The translations under genes were made by a program, and so were the position numbers. This document shows positions 48,418-60,695 of a DNA stretch of 64,000 nt, in pieces. The notes below the pieces were generated by a model, which searched no databases, was not told the origin of the DNA, and was given only the letters and a program-made list of their open reading frames with translations. Numbering within the stretch: the first letter of the stretch is position 1; each line of letters begins with the position of its first letter. The DNA comes from Triglochin maritima (lineage: Eukaryota; Streptophyta; Magnoliopsida; Alismatales; Juncaginaceae), in contig OY821771.1 in the NCBI GenBank assembly GCA_963682175.1, positions 33,438,201 to 33,502,200 of the forward strand. The letters run 5' to 3'.

Positions 48418-49390
48418 GTTGACATTTAAGATAAATATGTAATAAGACGAGTTAGGAATCCTGTGACTGCAGAAATGCAGAATGTCTCATCTTAGGGTGG
48501 GTTAGGCTGGTTAAATGGGTTACTTTAGTTTTTCTCGTTGGTTATTAGTTTGTTAAACTAACTTGGTTGATGAGTTGTTAGACGGCTTGAAAATTCTGAA
48601 GTTTAGGATGACTTGAGTTTTGAGATTTGATGAGTTTTTGAATTTTATAATTTTGTCATCCAAACTTCTTCTTTTTTGTTTGGGCAAGAAGACTTGAGTT
48701 TTGAGTGTCGGGTTACAATTTTACCTTGTAACTTGCATTATATGCCAGACATCATTGCTTTCTTTTGATAAGTGCAAAATTGAGTCCGAAATTGTCTCGA
48801 TCAATTTCCTTATTTACCATTCCCAAACATGAGTTTTGAAGTTTGAGTTTTAAGTTTTCATAAAGGGTATCCAAACTCAATATTTCAAAATTCAAAACCT
48901 AAACAATTAAGCATGAGATTTGAGGTTTGGGTAGGAAACATATGTAAAATTTGAGGTTTGCAATTAGCCTCAAAACTTGTAGTTTTGAATCTCAAACCTC
49001 AAAACTCAAGTTATCCAAACAGACTCTTTAGTCTTTACATTGAAGAAAATAATTTTTATGACCTAAAAATCCCCCGCACTCTCCCCCACTTTGAGACAAG
49101 TGGATTGCGGTTCCAAATAGGAGATGGTCCAACACTTGATGCAACGAGGTGTAATTAGTTACACAGTTAAGGTTCAAACTTGCGTTCGGAATATAATGAT
49201 TCACTTCTCCCAGCTAGTTGTGTTATGGCCCGGGGAGATCGAAGAGGGTTGTCGTGTTATGCTTATGTGCTGGATTTAGGAAACAAGACTTCGACTCAGG
49301 GTTTGTTAGTTGGTTTGTGATTAGTTTATTAATAAGAAAGATAATATGTTAAGTCGAAAGTTCAAAATTATAAACTGAATTGTTATTCGT
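48418..49390. other. non-coding stretch with imperfect inverted repeat
   Basis: GACTTGAGTTTTGAG near 48610 and CTCAAAACTCAAGTTATCC near 49000 are inverted, so a degraded MITE of about 400 bp is possible. No gene is seen. Confidence 0.35.
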
Positions 49391-49399
49391 CGTCAGAAA

Positions 49400-50405
49400 A
49401 CTACTTAAATCGCCCCCAAGGAATTACCATTTTGCTCTTCTCTCATTTCTACTCATATATTTCGACATTTCACTCTCGTATCACTCATCTCTCTTCATCT
49501 TTCTCTCATAATCATAAAAAATAATATTTCGGATGTCAGGAAATGAGCCAACGGACGCCTCGGTGTACTCGAATCTAGTAAAATGTCCAACTTCTTTTTA
49601 ATAAAATAAAAAATAGGGGGCGTCCGCGGGAGCCCCCCAATGGGGCAGGCGTCTGACTAAGACGCCACCCCCATGTGGGAGGCGTCTGGCTTAGACGTCT
49701 CTATTTTTTTTGATAAAAATTATACGGTGTGTTATCTCAAATTATTTCAGGTTCCGTTCCAAGTTTTTTGGTATTAATTGGTAATTATACGGGTTGAATT
49801 ACAATGAGTTTTTTGCAAGCGATGAAGATTCAAAAAAATTCAGATCCAACAATTTCAAGATCCAAAATAGTGAGATCCCCGAACCGACTTGTTGAGATGG
49901 TATTTGGTAAAACTTCCCCGGTTAAAAAAACTCACTGTAAGTCATGAGTTTTCTGCAACTGATGTAACAGGTTGGAGTACACCGGGGAAGTTTTACCAAA
50001 TACCACCTCTTTGAAAAATTTTGGATCTTGAAATTGTTGGATCTGATTTTTTTTGAATATTCATCACTTGCAAAAAACTCATTGTAATCCAACCCGTTAC
50101 CACCAAAATCTTGCAACGAAACCTCAAATAATTTGAGATAACAAAACATATAAATTTAAGAGTTTTTTTATTTCTTTTTGGACGGGTGTCTGGGTAAAAC
50201 GCCCCCCGACGTGATTTTTTTCTGCTAGGCTTATTTCACCGAATCCAGGCGCTTCACCAGACATTTTCGTGGTGTTGGTACTGGAAAAATGAGGAAAACG
50301 TAGGCAGAAATCTTATTTTAAGAGACGTAATGAAATGTGTATTAAACGAATTGTGAAGGGTAAAATGGTAATTATTGGGGCGATTTAAGTATTTTTGTGG
50401 CAATG
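49400..50405. mobile_element. fold-back element of about 1 kb
   Basis: Outer ends ACTTAAATCGCCCC near 49400 and GGGGCGATTTAAGT near 50380 are inverted. Inner arms at about 49735-49920 and 49975-50150 are long inverted repeats (phrases GGGAAGTTTTACCAAATACC and GATCTTGAAATTG with their complements), separated by only about 60 bp. Between outer and inner arms are GC-rich words GGCGTCTGGCTTAGACG. No open frame and no clear target duplication are seen. Confidence 0.7.
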
Positions 50406-50599
50406 AAGAGTAGTTTCTATTATAAATATAATATATGTGTTAAATTGAGTCTAGTTCCTACTTTCTATATCTAAAAAATGGAACTATTTTGGTAGAACTT
50501 TGGATTAAACCAGGTTAAAGGTGTGTTTGGCACAAGTTTGTCCTAGTAGTTTTTGTACTCATGCCAAACACGAAATAATGTTCCAAAAGTAGGGTTTGA

Positions 50600-50841
50600 C
50601 GTAGACATGTCTATCATGTCGAGTATGTGTATTATCATGTCAGGTACGTGTATTATCGTGTCATGTATGGTCTGATATTAACCGGTTCTGGGTATACACG
50701 AACATGATACGATAATAATTCGTGTACACGAACCCAGACACGAACATGACACGATAATTATCATCTATACACGACACGATATGTACACGATTCTTAACGT
50801 GTCGTGTTACACGATACACGAATAGACACGATAAGATACAA
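50600..50841. repeat. CACGA-rich MITE fragment cut by a solo LTR
   Basis: Many ACACGA/CGTGTC words in both orientations resemble the MITE at 42952-43354. The solo LTR inserted at its right edge. Confidence 0.5.
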
Positions 50842-52008
50842 GTTAGTGAAAGGAATGTGTTCTAAAAGTTTTACTTTTATATGTCAATTATTATGAATTG
50901 GATGTGCAAGCATTTTGTTCCTTGATTATGGTATTCGTCTTTTGGAAGTGTTAAGGAATAGACGTTTGGTCCTTAACCGTAGAGCTCTAAAAGATAATGG
51001 TTTACATAAATCAAAAGTTGTTCACAATCATGATAATTAACATGGAACATTAATTACCGAGATAAGATTGTCGTGTTGGTCATCGATTATTGTAGCTCTA
51101 CAAATAATTGACGACACGAGTATATGAAAGATGAAAAGATTACTTATATATATTGAACAAACCTAACAAGTAAAACATTATGGAATTGTGTTTCGTGTCA
51201 TTAATGTTTTATTGTGTCTTGGATCCTAAGATATGAGACTTATATCTTTTCACTCAAGAAGTGCTTAATTTGATTATTGTCAAAAGCTATCAATGAGTAT
51301 AGTGATAAAGGCAATAGTTGGTTGAACATGACTTGTGCTGGAAAAGATAGCTAGTCAAACGATTATCGTTGCCCCTCTTAATTGAGTGATGATATTAGTG
51401 AGCCCCTTGATAAAACAAAATTATAATGTCTACAATGTAACTTGAGTTAAGTTACATAGTTATAATTAGCTTAGAGAGATCAAGAAATGAATATAATACA
51501 GAGGTGACACATTTCTACTTTGTATATATTCTTAATATCATGAGGCAAGGGACAGACACAAGTGGTGCACTTACATCACTAAATGAATCGTGTTTTGTTT
51601 CGGGTGGAACAAAGACATCTATGCTAATTGGGTAACTATAATGTGTAGCTAGATACCGCTTATAGTTTGAGATATTAAGTGTTTAATATCTCTGTCAATT
51701 TGGCTTGGATCCTCCTATAGGTCACACCACAAAACTGGGAAACAACATGCTTGATTTTAAGTTCATATGATGTGTCGGGTTTCACATGAAAATGTGACAC
51801 ATGTGGTGAATGAATAAAATCAATATGTCATGAGAATTGACATAATTAGAATCATAATAAATTCATATGAGGTGTATATATTATGGGGTGTAATAATTTA
51901 ATATTACATATGATAATATATTACATAAGATGTGAATTTGCTAAAAACCCCAAAATATCAAATTTTGTTGGAAATAAATCCAAAATATGAGGAAGGCAAA
52001 ATCGGGGT

Positions 52009-52385
52009 CGAACATGGTAAACCGTTCAGGGTTCGGTCGATCGTGGTATCTTCGGATCGGTTAATCGAATGGGGAACGAGTAAGCACAATTGGTTGACCG
52101 AAATTGTCTAGAGTGCCTGGATAATCGGGTTCGGTTAACCGAGTGTGAACGGTCAACCGACAAAGAGTATTTTTGGTAGACTGAAGGTGACTCGGTCATC
52201 CGATGACTATGCTCCAGGAGAAATTTTGGTGAGTCAACGGTCGACCGAAGAGAAGACGTGGTTCATCCGAATTTTATCAGAGAATTTTTCTCATGCGGAT
52301 TCGGTCGACCTTCTGACTCACGGTTCACCGAACACGTGTTATAACCGAACAGTTCGGTTGACCGAATAATTCTCGGTCGACCGGA
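52009..52385. repeat. CGGTYRACCG palindrome array in the family B solo LTR
   Basis: The same set of degenerate sites as at 5914-6290, in reverse order, ending about 175 bp before the TATA box. Confidence 0.85.
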
Positions 52386-52558
52386 CAATGTGATTTCTGC
52401 CTGAATTATTAAGAGATTAATTAGATCATGGGTGGATTAATTCCAGATTTAATTAAAATGTTTTAGAGGATGTTTATGTGACAATTAGAGATTAATTTTA
52501 GGAGAGAATAAGGGATCATGGCTAAAAAATAGTTATTGATAAGGATGTTTTGGGAGCC

Positions 52559-52566
52559 TATAAAAG
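52559..52566 (+). promoter_or_regulatory. LTR TATA box (solo B)
   Basis: TATAAAAG, the counterpart of 5730-5737. Confidence 0.75.
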
Positions 52567-53609
52567 GACAACTCCTCCTACTTGTTTATGTTAAGACAAA
52601 AATTCTTTCTCTCATTAATCTCTCCCTTAATCACCACGAAAATCTCTTAATTAATTTAAGTTTTAGAGATAGAAATCTCAGGAGCTTAAAGATGGATTAT
52701 TAGCTAGATTTTAAGCTTAATTAGAGATTGATTGTCTAGCTCATTTCTCTCTAATCTTGTTTAGAGTTTGGTGTTCCACTTGGAGGCGAATCGACGGGCG
52801 ATTCAACGGGCAACGCGACTCCGGATCTTCGAAAGGTTTTAGAGAACTTTGGGTATGATTATCTCTTTGTGATTTATTTTAATATATGTAGGATTGCATG
52901 ATATTAGAATAAACACAAAATAATATACATAAAATTGTTGAAAGTATGAAATCGATCTTGTATGTTGTATTAACAAAATTAAAAATATATACATACATAT
53001 GGACACAAAATCCTATAGTTAGGAATAGAGAGGAGTTGAACTCTAGCTTTTGGGCAAGCAAGGCAACATCTACTTCTTAGTGTTAGGATCTAAGGCCCTA
53101 TAATCACTAAGTAATTGCGGAATTAAAATACTAATCGAAGGATTAAAGGAAGAGACGATGCAAACCCCAAAATTGATGACACCGTATTTTAGAGAGGTTC
53201 GACACCCATACCCGGGTCCTAGTCCTCATCGCAAGCCTTGCTCGATCCCCTGAGCCTCGCTTACGGTTCCACTAATCGATCTCCATTCTGAGCCGAGATC
53301 AACACCGTTTACAACCACTGAGCCTCGCGAACAACCTCGCATTGCTCGTGTCTCCTCTCACAACCCGAGATGGAGCTTCCTCAAAGCTTTACAACTCTTT
53401 GGTGATTCTTGAATATGGAGATGAAATCACAATCTAAGTAATGCTCTATACTTGAGCACACTTGGATGTTGATATGGAATTGAATATGTAAGTGGTGAAG
53501 TTTTGGCTTGAGTGTTGAGGATTGAGAGCTTGAAGATGAAGAAGATTTGACTTTGAATATGAGATAGATAGGGAGTGTTCAAGAGTCTCGAAACCAACAA
53601 ATGAGGTCC

Positions 53610-53617
53610 TATTTATA
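53610..53617 (-). promoter_or_regulatory. LTR TATA box (solo C)
   Basis: TATAAATA on the minus strand, about 100 bp downstream of the palindrome array. Confidence 0.75.
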
Positions 53618-53714
53618 AGTCTTCAAGCTCTACTAGTCGTTTTGGAGTTGGTGGGGGAAAATGAACCAATGAGAAGCAAGATCTGACTTAAGCTCGGGCA
53701 GATTTTAGACCAGG

Positions 53715-54310
53715 TTCGGTCGACCGTTCAAGTAACGGTAGTCCGAGACACAAGAGTTTGATTGGTCTGAACTAAACATACAGTTGACCGAATATGGTTG
53801 GGATCACCGTTCACCAACTTCCAGTAACTATTATCATTTTACCCCTAATAAGTGTGGTTAACCGAATTCCAATAGGTTCACCGTTCCAAGGTGGACAGTA
53901 GGATTGGTTGGGCTCTGATTACTCAAGTTCAGTTGACCGTGTACACTTCGGTAGACCGAAGTTAGCGTAAGTTTTACGCTGACAGTTATAACTCAAAATA
54001 GTCGTTGGGTACAACGGTCAAGTGTCACGTGTAAATAGTCGTTGGGTGCCTAAAGTCAAAAAAGACTCGGTTGACCGATAAGTATTCGATCGTCCGAATG
54101 GGGACAAGTCAATTGGGCTCTTAAGGACTTGATTCAAAAGCGATTGTTGGAGCAAAGTCCAAAACCAATCCAGGGCTATTCGGTTGACCAAAGGTGATTC
54201 AGTCTTCTGTTGGGGCAATTCCATATAACACCTAAGTTTTACTGGTGGGAAGAATTCGGGTAGCCGATAGATGTTCGGTGGACCAAACTAGAAGGTTTTG
54301 GTTTACCGAA
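53715..54310. repeat. CGGTYRACCG palindrome array in solo LTR C
   Basis: About 12-14 degenerate sites, for example TTCGGTCGACCGTT at 53715 and its neighbour 19 bp on. The set is more eroded than in family A. Confidence 0.8.
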
Positions 54311-54729
54311 TCTTGATGGGACAGAATCCTAGTGCTCAAGTTTACATTAAACCTTATGGACTCAATAAATACAAAATTACATGTTTTGGTTCAAAACTTT
54401 GATTACAAGTCTTGAGTCTTGATGTCTTTGTCTCAATGCTCATTTCTTTGATTGTCTTGACCAACCTATTAAGATGATTGCAAGTATACAAATATGTATG
54501 CATGTAATCGTGTTTGCTCACTTTGATTGATTAGGTTGATTGATTAAGATTAGTTTGATTAATCATCAAAATTAATATATATTAAGGCAAAAAAGCCAAC
54601 ACTTAGGTCTGACCCAAATCCCTTGAACAATAAGGCCACCTAAAATACAATCTAGAGAAATCAACTATTATCAGACACAAAAACATCATATTCACATTCA
54701 AACGAGTGACACATAGAACAAATGAGACA

Positions 54730-54836
54730 GAACAATCAAAATCCAAACAATCCAACCAAATCGAACAAATGGAAATTCAAACAATCCAACTGAATCAAAC
54801 AAACCAATAAATCCAACCAAACAAACAAATTAAACG
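54730..54836. repeat. A/C-rich degenerate direct repeats
   Basis: Variants of CAAACAATCCAACCAAATC and CAAATCGAAC recur several times. Low-complexity sequence with no function I can see. Confidence 0.6.
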
Positions 54837-54853
54837 CCTACACTGCATCACTT

Positions 54854-55359
54854 GTGACTCAACCGTATGATCGGAGCGAGCATCGACGATATCGCCAGTG
54901 GTTTCAGCTCAATGATATGTACATAATCTACATAGGATGCCAGATAGAGCTCGGTGTGGACAGACAATTGCCAGCCTCACGTGATTCGATCGAGGAGTTT
55001 GGTTATGTTCCTGGTAGACCACGTATTCGACGGTTGGTATGGTTTTTCAACGTATCTATCGTTACAACTATTGTTTGTTGTGTTTTTTTTTGTTTAATTT
55101 TGAAAATACAATTTCAGGGTTTACGTGGCTTGCAACGGGTTGTATTCGTCGTCAAGTGGCTTTACAAACGTGGGACCATCCCCATTTTCGAATATGTCGT
55201 CTGATAGACTATTCTCCAGGAACTCTCGTCATATACGATCATCACATTGAAATAAAAGTTATTTGTCGGTGCAATGTTGACTCGACATTGAACATCAATC
55301 GAGTACCGAGATTCTACGACATGGAGACCTTGGTAAATCCAACACTTAATTTCTTATAG
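54854..55359 (+). other. unrecognised open frames
   Basis: Two overlapping frames (54854-55204 and 55039-55359) have ordinary-looking residue composition, including SIEEFGYVPGRPRIRRLVW and VALQTWDHPHFRICR. An acceptor-like TTTCAG lies near 55116, so a two-exon fragment is possible. I do not recognise the family; a transposon-borne gene fragment is one option. Confidence 0.25.
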
Positions 55360-55379
55360 GGTTATATTTTCGCTCGCTA

Positions 55380-56600
55380 AAAGTGTAAGCCTTTGGCTTA
55401 TTGTGTACTCCACACAAATGTTTACATTTTGAGTTATATCATCACTAAAGTACACAATTATCATAATCATTTTCATTAATCTACAATAATGCAGTGTTTT
55501 TTAATCAGTTTCAGACTAAAATTACTTGATTTTTTACAAAATTACTAACTATTGAATAGAGATGATACAAAATAAGAGGAAAAAAATTACCTAAAATATC
55601 AGCAATTGAGTCCGGCAGATCACAAATTTGGTATCACAAAAAAATTACTATTACGGGGTGGAAATGAAATAGATGTCAAATGATCTAACTAAAAATTATT
55701 AGTTGTCAATGGGCTAAATTTGAGGTGTGTTGGAATGATAGGTAAGGAACGTGTGGAGATGCAAGGAGTCTGGGGTTTTTATAAAAATCGTCTTTACCCC
55801 TCGGACCAGGCAAGTCCAAGGGGATTACATGTCGAAATTCCCTCGTTTTTTCCTGAATATTTAATTTCGTATTATATTTTTAATTAAAGAAATTCCGGTT
55901 GTTATCTTGTATTTTGAGATTGATTGACATTTTTCACAATAAAAAGATAGATTTAGAAAAGATAGATTTAGGATAAATGTCTAGTTTAGTAAAGTAAAGG
56001 AGTGAAAAATAGATGTTTAGGCCTAATTGAGATTTTTTAGTTGGAGAGGTGAAATGGAATTCATAAATTTAACATGCTTGGGTGAATTTAATTAGTTCAA
56101 ATGAGCGCAAAAATGCTTTCTCACATTAAAAACATTATTATATCTGCCTTAATTTATATTTTAATGGTTCTTAACTCCAAGTTGGAATATGTGTGAAATT
56201 TGATTATTGACGTTGAAAAATAACAGGTCCATCGAAATATAAGAAACATTATTTATGAATATTGGAATCGTAAATCCCATCATTTGCAAAGTTCAATTGA
56301 TTATAAATCATACTATAAGTTCAATTGATTAGCAACATTTGCAAATATAAGAAACATTAGATAGTTTATAAGTTCAATTGATTAGCAAAGGAAGTATAAA
56401 AAAAAAGGAAGTATAAATCATACTATGGCAGGCCGGTAGCTAACAAAGACTATGCAAATGTGGATGTTTCCACAAAACAAACAGCTTTCTGGATCGATGA
56501 AATAGCAGGTCTAGAAACACAAGCATATTTACTTCCTCTGAATACCCAAATGCCAGTAATTAGGCTCCCAACAATAAGCGTAAAATAAATAAATAAACAA
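55380..56600. other. AT-rich stretch without genes
   Basis: No coding region or bordered repeat was identified. Confidence 0.45.
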
Positions 56601-56659
56601 AAAAAAACTTTAATGAACAAGATTCAGTAGCATTTTCTCTCTTAATGAAAAAGGAAAGA

Positions 56660-57990
56660 AGCCGAGTTCTTTTTGCTGCAGAATCATCACATCAACATCA
56701 ACATAACCACAATGCCTCAGAAGAGACTCCCGCTTAAGTGAGGTAAGAGGGGGTCGGATATACGCAACCCTACAACTGTAAAACAGTGAGGTTGTTTCAA
56801 ATTGACCCAAACGATGCAAATGCAACTGACCAATCTGTAATTCCACAATAAAAGAAAGACATATCGTTTAAATAGTCTTTTGATATATTTCATGATGCTC
56901 CAAATGTCAAAAAAACAACTTAATCTTTAATATAGTCAAATTGTAAGAATTACCATACACCGTAAAGATGGGCTAGAAGACTGCTGCAGCATATCAAAAG
57001 AAGAAATATCTTGTGACGGGTTAGTGACCGAGTTTTAATCAAAACTGGCGCCTTGGTTTGGCTTCCACAACAGAAACACGGATTGACCGGCCATCTAAGT
57101 CCTGCACGTATCAAGAAATACAATGAAGTCATCAATACCATAACTGTTATACAATAGCAAATCCATGAGAAAGAAGATATAAGTTTATATTATATCATAA
57201 ATGCAGGACCGCAATTTGGTCTGAGACTGTCCAACGGTAGTTTCAGGATCACCCAGATAACAGATAATTAAATGGCAGAAACATGAATATACTAATGACT
57301 ACACCCAGAAAAAAAGACTTTTTAGCGAAACTCCAAGTAACAAAAAAATGCATGTGTATATTTCAAGCCTTAGAATGGACATCATGTGAAGTTTAGCATT
57401 GTTTAGTGTGAGATGTCAACGCTCTTCAACAAAATTTAATTTACTAACCACTATTTTAAACAAACCTAGATACGTAGGTGTGAGATAGTTAGCACAAATC
57501 TATAAGGGTTGTCAACTTTTCATATTTAGTAAGGTGAAACTACGTTTACACATGCTTACTAATTGCTATACTCACAGAGTGATACAGCAAAGCCGACAAA
57601 CATAGATTACAGAAAGATCATTTGACGGAAAAACAAACATATAGATTAAAGAAAGATAGCATTATGAAAGATAACATCTTAAGTGCATCACATGATCTAA
57701 AATGTTAAATGTCCCCAAAAATACTTGTGTCTATTTCTACTGTGTCAAAGATTAAATTGTTTTTTAGCATTTGGAACATCATGGACTATATCAAATGACT
57801 ATTTAAACGATCTGCATTTCTTATTTATTGTGGAATCGCAGATGGGCAGTTGCATTTGCATCATTTGGGTCAATTGGAAACAACCTCACTGTTTTACACT
57901 GATAGAGTTGCGTACATTCGACCCCCTTACCTCGCTTAAGCGGGAGCCTCTTCTAAGGCAATGGGGTTATGTTGATGTTATGTTGATGAT
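56660..57990. repeat. inverted pair of about 270-bp copies at the chloroplast RNP locus
   Basis: Minus-strand sequence 56955-56660 recurs on the plus strand at 57725-57990 (shared GTCAGTTGCATTTGCAT-like, AAACAACCTCACTGTTTTAC and CTTAAGCGGGAG blocks). The central part resembles the 3' section of plant Au-type SINEs. One copy lies downstream of the gene's last exon and the other inside its last intron. Confidence 0.8.
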
Positions 57991-58200
57991 GTCCCATAAA
58001 ATACTTACAGCGCCATCGAGAGATTATACAACACCATTGACCTCTTCAGCAGAGCTGTAGGTGACAAATCCAAACCCTCTAGACATGCCATGTCTCTGTC
58101 ATATACCACCTTAGCCTTAGCCTCCATCACTCTCCCCTATTCACTGAAAAGGGATTCCAGAGCTGAATCAACAACTCCCCTGTTGAGCATGTGGGCATGA
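57039..58200 (-). pseudogene. chloroplast ribonucleoprotein (cp29/cp31-like) second RRM, decayed
   Basis: The last exon, 57039-57101, is clean: acceptor CAG, then DLDGRSIRVSVVEAKPRRQF and TGA, the usual end of plastid RNA-binding proteins. The previous exon (about 58200-58009, donor GTAAGT) encodes SALESLFSE, VMEAKAKVVYDRD and, out of frame, the RGFGFVTYSS region of RNP1. It has an in-frame TAG after LFSE, a 6-bp duplication (AKAK), and a one-base deletion before RNP1. Splice sites survive but the protein cannot. First RRM and transit peptide were not found. In the family these proteins bind and stabilise chloroplast mRNAs. Confidence 0.75.
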
Positions 58201-58399
58201 TCAGAGATACTGGGGGGTGGCAGGGGGAGGCAGCCCCCCTGCAGGGAACTCGGTGATCTTGTTTGCGATGGAAATTGAAGATTCAATCTCGTATTCCGGA
58301 TGTATACATGTTTATCTGTAATTTTATGTACAGTGCAGATCGTACCGGATTTAGAGTTTTGGTAGGTACTTTAGGCATGGACTTTTCATGGTTTGGAGT

Positions 58400-58985
58400 C
58401 CAGAAACATGTCATTGTGCCGGAGGATATCTGGTTCAGGGACCTATTCAGTAAGTAACAACTTAAGAATTTCAATAGAAAATTAAAACTTTCAAAATGAT
58501 TACAAACGTAGGATATTGCCATGTTTATTATATCTGTGACGAGAACCTCTTGGTATCAACTAGATTATCTGATGCAGAAGCTAGATCGTCGGCCTTTACT
58601 GTGTTGAATATAAAACTTTAGAAGAAAAAATGAGCCGATTAATGAGGGCATCAAGTTGGAAGGAGTAAGTATTTACAGTATGAAAGGCACAATTCAAGCT
58701 CATCCTCTCCACTTGGTCCTTCTTACTTCGGTACATATCCTAAAAACAAAAAGAGTTGCACTTTGCCATCAGATGTGAATTATTCCCAGCTTAAAAAAGG
58801 AAAAGGACCTGTATCTCACAGTTAGGAAACAATATACCAGGTACCCCATTAGGGAGAATGCAGAAAGTACTCTGTAAAGAATCATAAACTGCAGCATGTA
58901 TAATAACTGCATCATCACAAACTATACTGCATATATACCTGTACTGCATCGTCACAAACGTTACCTACTGGGGAAAACTGTTATA
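58400..58985. repeat. duplicated segment, copy 1
   Basis: Blocks at about 58405-58590 and 58905-58985 recur in the same order at 62100-62395 (for example GAGGATATCTGGTTCAGGGA and TATACTGCATATATACCTGT). On the minus strand both copies keep a 29-nt acceptor-donor bounded piece reading GNVCDDAVQ, which looks like a microexon of an unknown gene. Confidence 0.7.
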
Positions 58986-58989
58986 ACAA

Positions 58990-59782
58990 TTGCAAATATT
59001 ATCATATAATACAGTGAGCTACACATATCGAATAAAATATATGGTAGGATTCTGCGCACCGGAGCTAACGAACCATGAAAGCAGAGCGAAATCTCGCTCG
59101 GATTGATCACCGGTGAACTTTGGAAATCAGAGGAGCAAAATCACCAGAGAGCGGTTTTTCGTATTGAGAAAGAGAGAGAGTAAAAAAGACGTGTATTTCA
59201 TGGGAGAAAACCAAACATGATTTATATAAACTTTTGTGGCCGTTAGGGACTTAAATGTAATATGCAATTAAATCGATAACCAAAAAGATATTTCTACCAC
59301 CCTGAGGCTAATCCCCAACACGACCCAACTTGTTAAAAGGCCGACCAACCGTGCCGCACTGCACGGCAAGGCCAGTCGGGCCGTAATGTCGGCTCGGCAA
59401 GGCCCATTACCCAAGTCTAATCAAAGGGTCGTGGGAAGTAAATGTTTAAGAATATTTCCCAACTTTTCATGTTCTCCAAGATGGGACAAAAGAAAGGTAA
59501 GCACACAACTCAATAACTCTCATTTTCAACAATGAATTTTTCAATTAAATTGTTCATGAATTTAAACCAAATTTAGTAGTCCAACAAAAACATGATGTCA
59601 GCATTCAGAACAATCAAACCATTAAGATCTGCATAACACAAAGTTGTCTTCAGAGAAAATGTTCAAGAAGGTACTCGAAAACACAAGTTCAAGTAATCAA
59701 TGGGGGTTAGCATATAATCAGAAAATTCTAAGTACATTAAATCTAATTGATATTAAACACCAAATCACCAGAGGACATAATA
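58990..59782. other. unassigned stretch
   Basis: A minus-strand 5' UTR-like area is possible near 59060-59190 (GAGAGA/CTCTCT tract), but no start codon with a readable protein follows. Confidence 0.3.
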
Positions 59783-60249
59783 TGTAACGTCCTCGAAAAC
59801 AGCGGAAAATTTGAACAAAATCAATAAGATAACACAAGGACATCACGGAAACACATACACAAAGGTTCACCATAATACCGTGTTTTTCAAAAGTATGTTT
59901 ACATCAAAAGATAAAGTAAACATATAAAAGTAATCATACCAACCTGAAAAAAGAAACTGGAGGATTAGTCCCTCGTGCACTCCCCCTCGGTCACCACCCT
60001 CTACCGCCACTCAGGGCCTGAAAAGCAAACATGAAACGATGTCTGAGTTTCCATAAGGAAACCCTGTATGCCAAACTCCCCTAACATGCATGAATAAAGA
60101 ACAACAACAATCTACTAGTATAACATTATGTACAAAATCACCAAAGAAAAGACATCTTCCCCACAGGGTACTAAAGGACATTTGTCTTGCCAACTACAAC
60201 CCGGTCCCACAAGGGTACCCACCGTCGTACAAACGGTAAATGGAGGTAT

Positions 60250-60431
60250 GCTCACACAAGCTGAAATAAATATATACATATATACATAAATAGATTCTCA
60301 CACAAGCTGCTAAACTGTTGCTCACACAAGCTGCACATCGGGTGGCTCACACAAGCTGCAACACCCTAGCTGGAAAACGTCGTTGGCCAAATAACTCCCG
60401 CCTCACAAGGTCAGGCTGCTTACACAAGCTG
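60250..60431. repeat. five copies of a 14-bp subrepeat in LTR D
   Basis: GCTCACACAAGCTG or a one- or two-base variant at 60250, 60296, 60320, 60345 and 60418. Spacing is irregular. Confidence 0.9.
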
Positions 60432-60695
60432 ACACATCGATCGTTATCAGGCTGGCATTGCCCTTTCTGTCTCCATCAAGGCTGGCTGGACCGTTGCCCT
60501 CAAGACTGATCACACACCACTCTAAACCATTAAAGCACAAACACCAGTACCCACACTTTCCACCTGACGGTCCCTGGACAGGCACGATCAACGCACCCAC
60601 CGTCACCTCCTGGCACACGCACAAGGCGAGGACACGGGCTTCGATGGACAAGGTTGGTACCACCACAAAGCATGAAAACCAAAACATGGCAACAA

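Larger units (their letters stand above)
50847..53017 (+). mobile_element. Solo LTR of copia family B (2171 bp), target duplication GTTAG
   Basis: It starts TGAAAGGAATGTG and ends AAATCCTATA, colinear with the copia 5' LTR at 5282-7453 but on the other strand. GTTAG flanks both ends (50842-50846 and 53018-53022). The terminal CA has become TA. TATA box and palindrome array are kept. Confidence 0.96.
53081..54601 (-). mobile_element. Solo LTR C (1521 bp), target duplication CTTAG
   Basis: On the minus strand it starts TGTTGGCTTTTTTGCC (54601) and ends GATCCTAACA (53081). CTTAG is present at 53076-53080 and 54602-54606. Its start, length and layout match family A, but the internal sequence has diverged, so I treat it as a sister family. 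It inserted 58 bp beyond the family B solo LTR. Confidence 0.95.
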
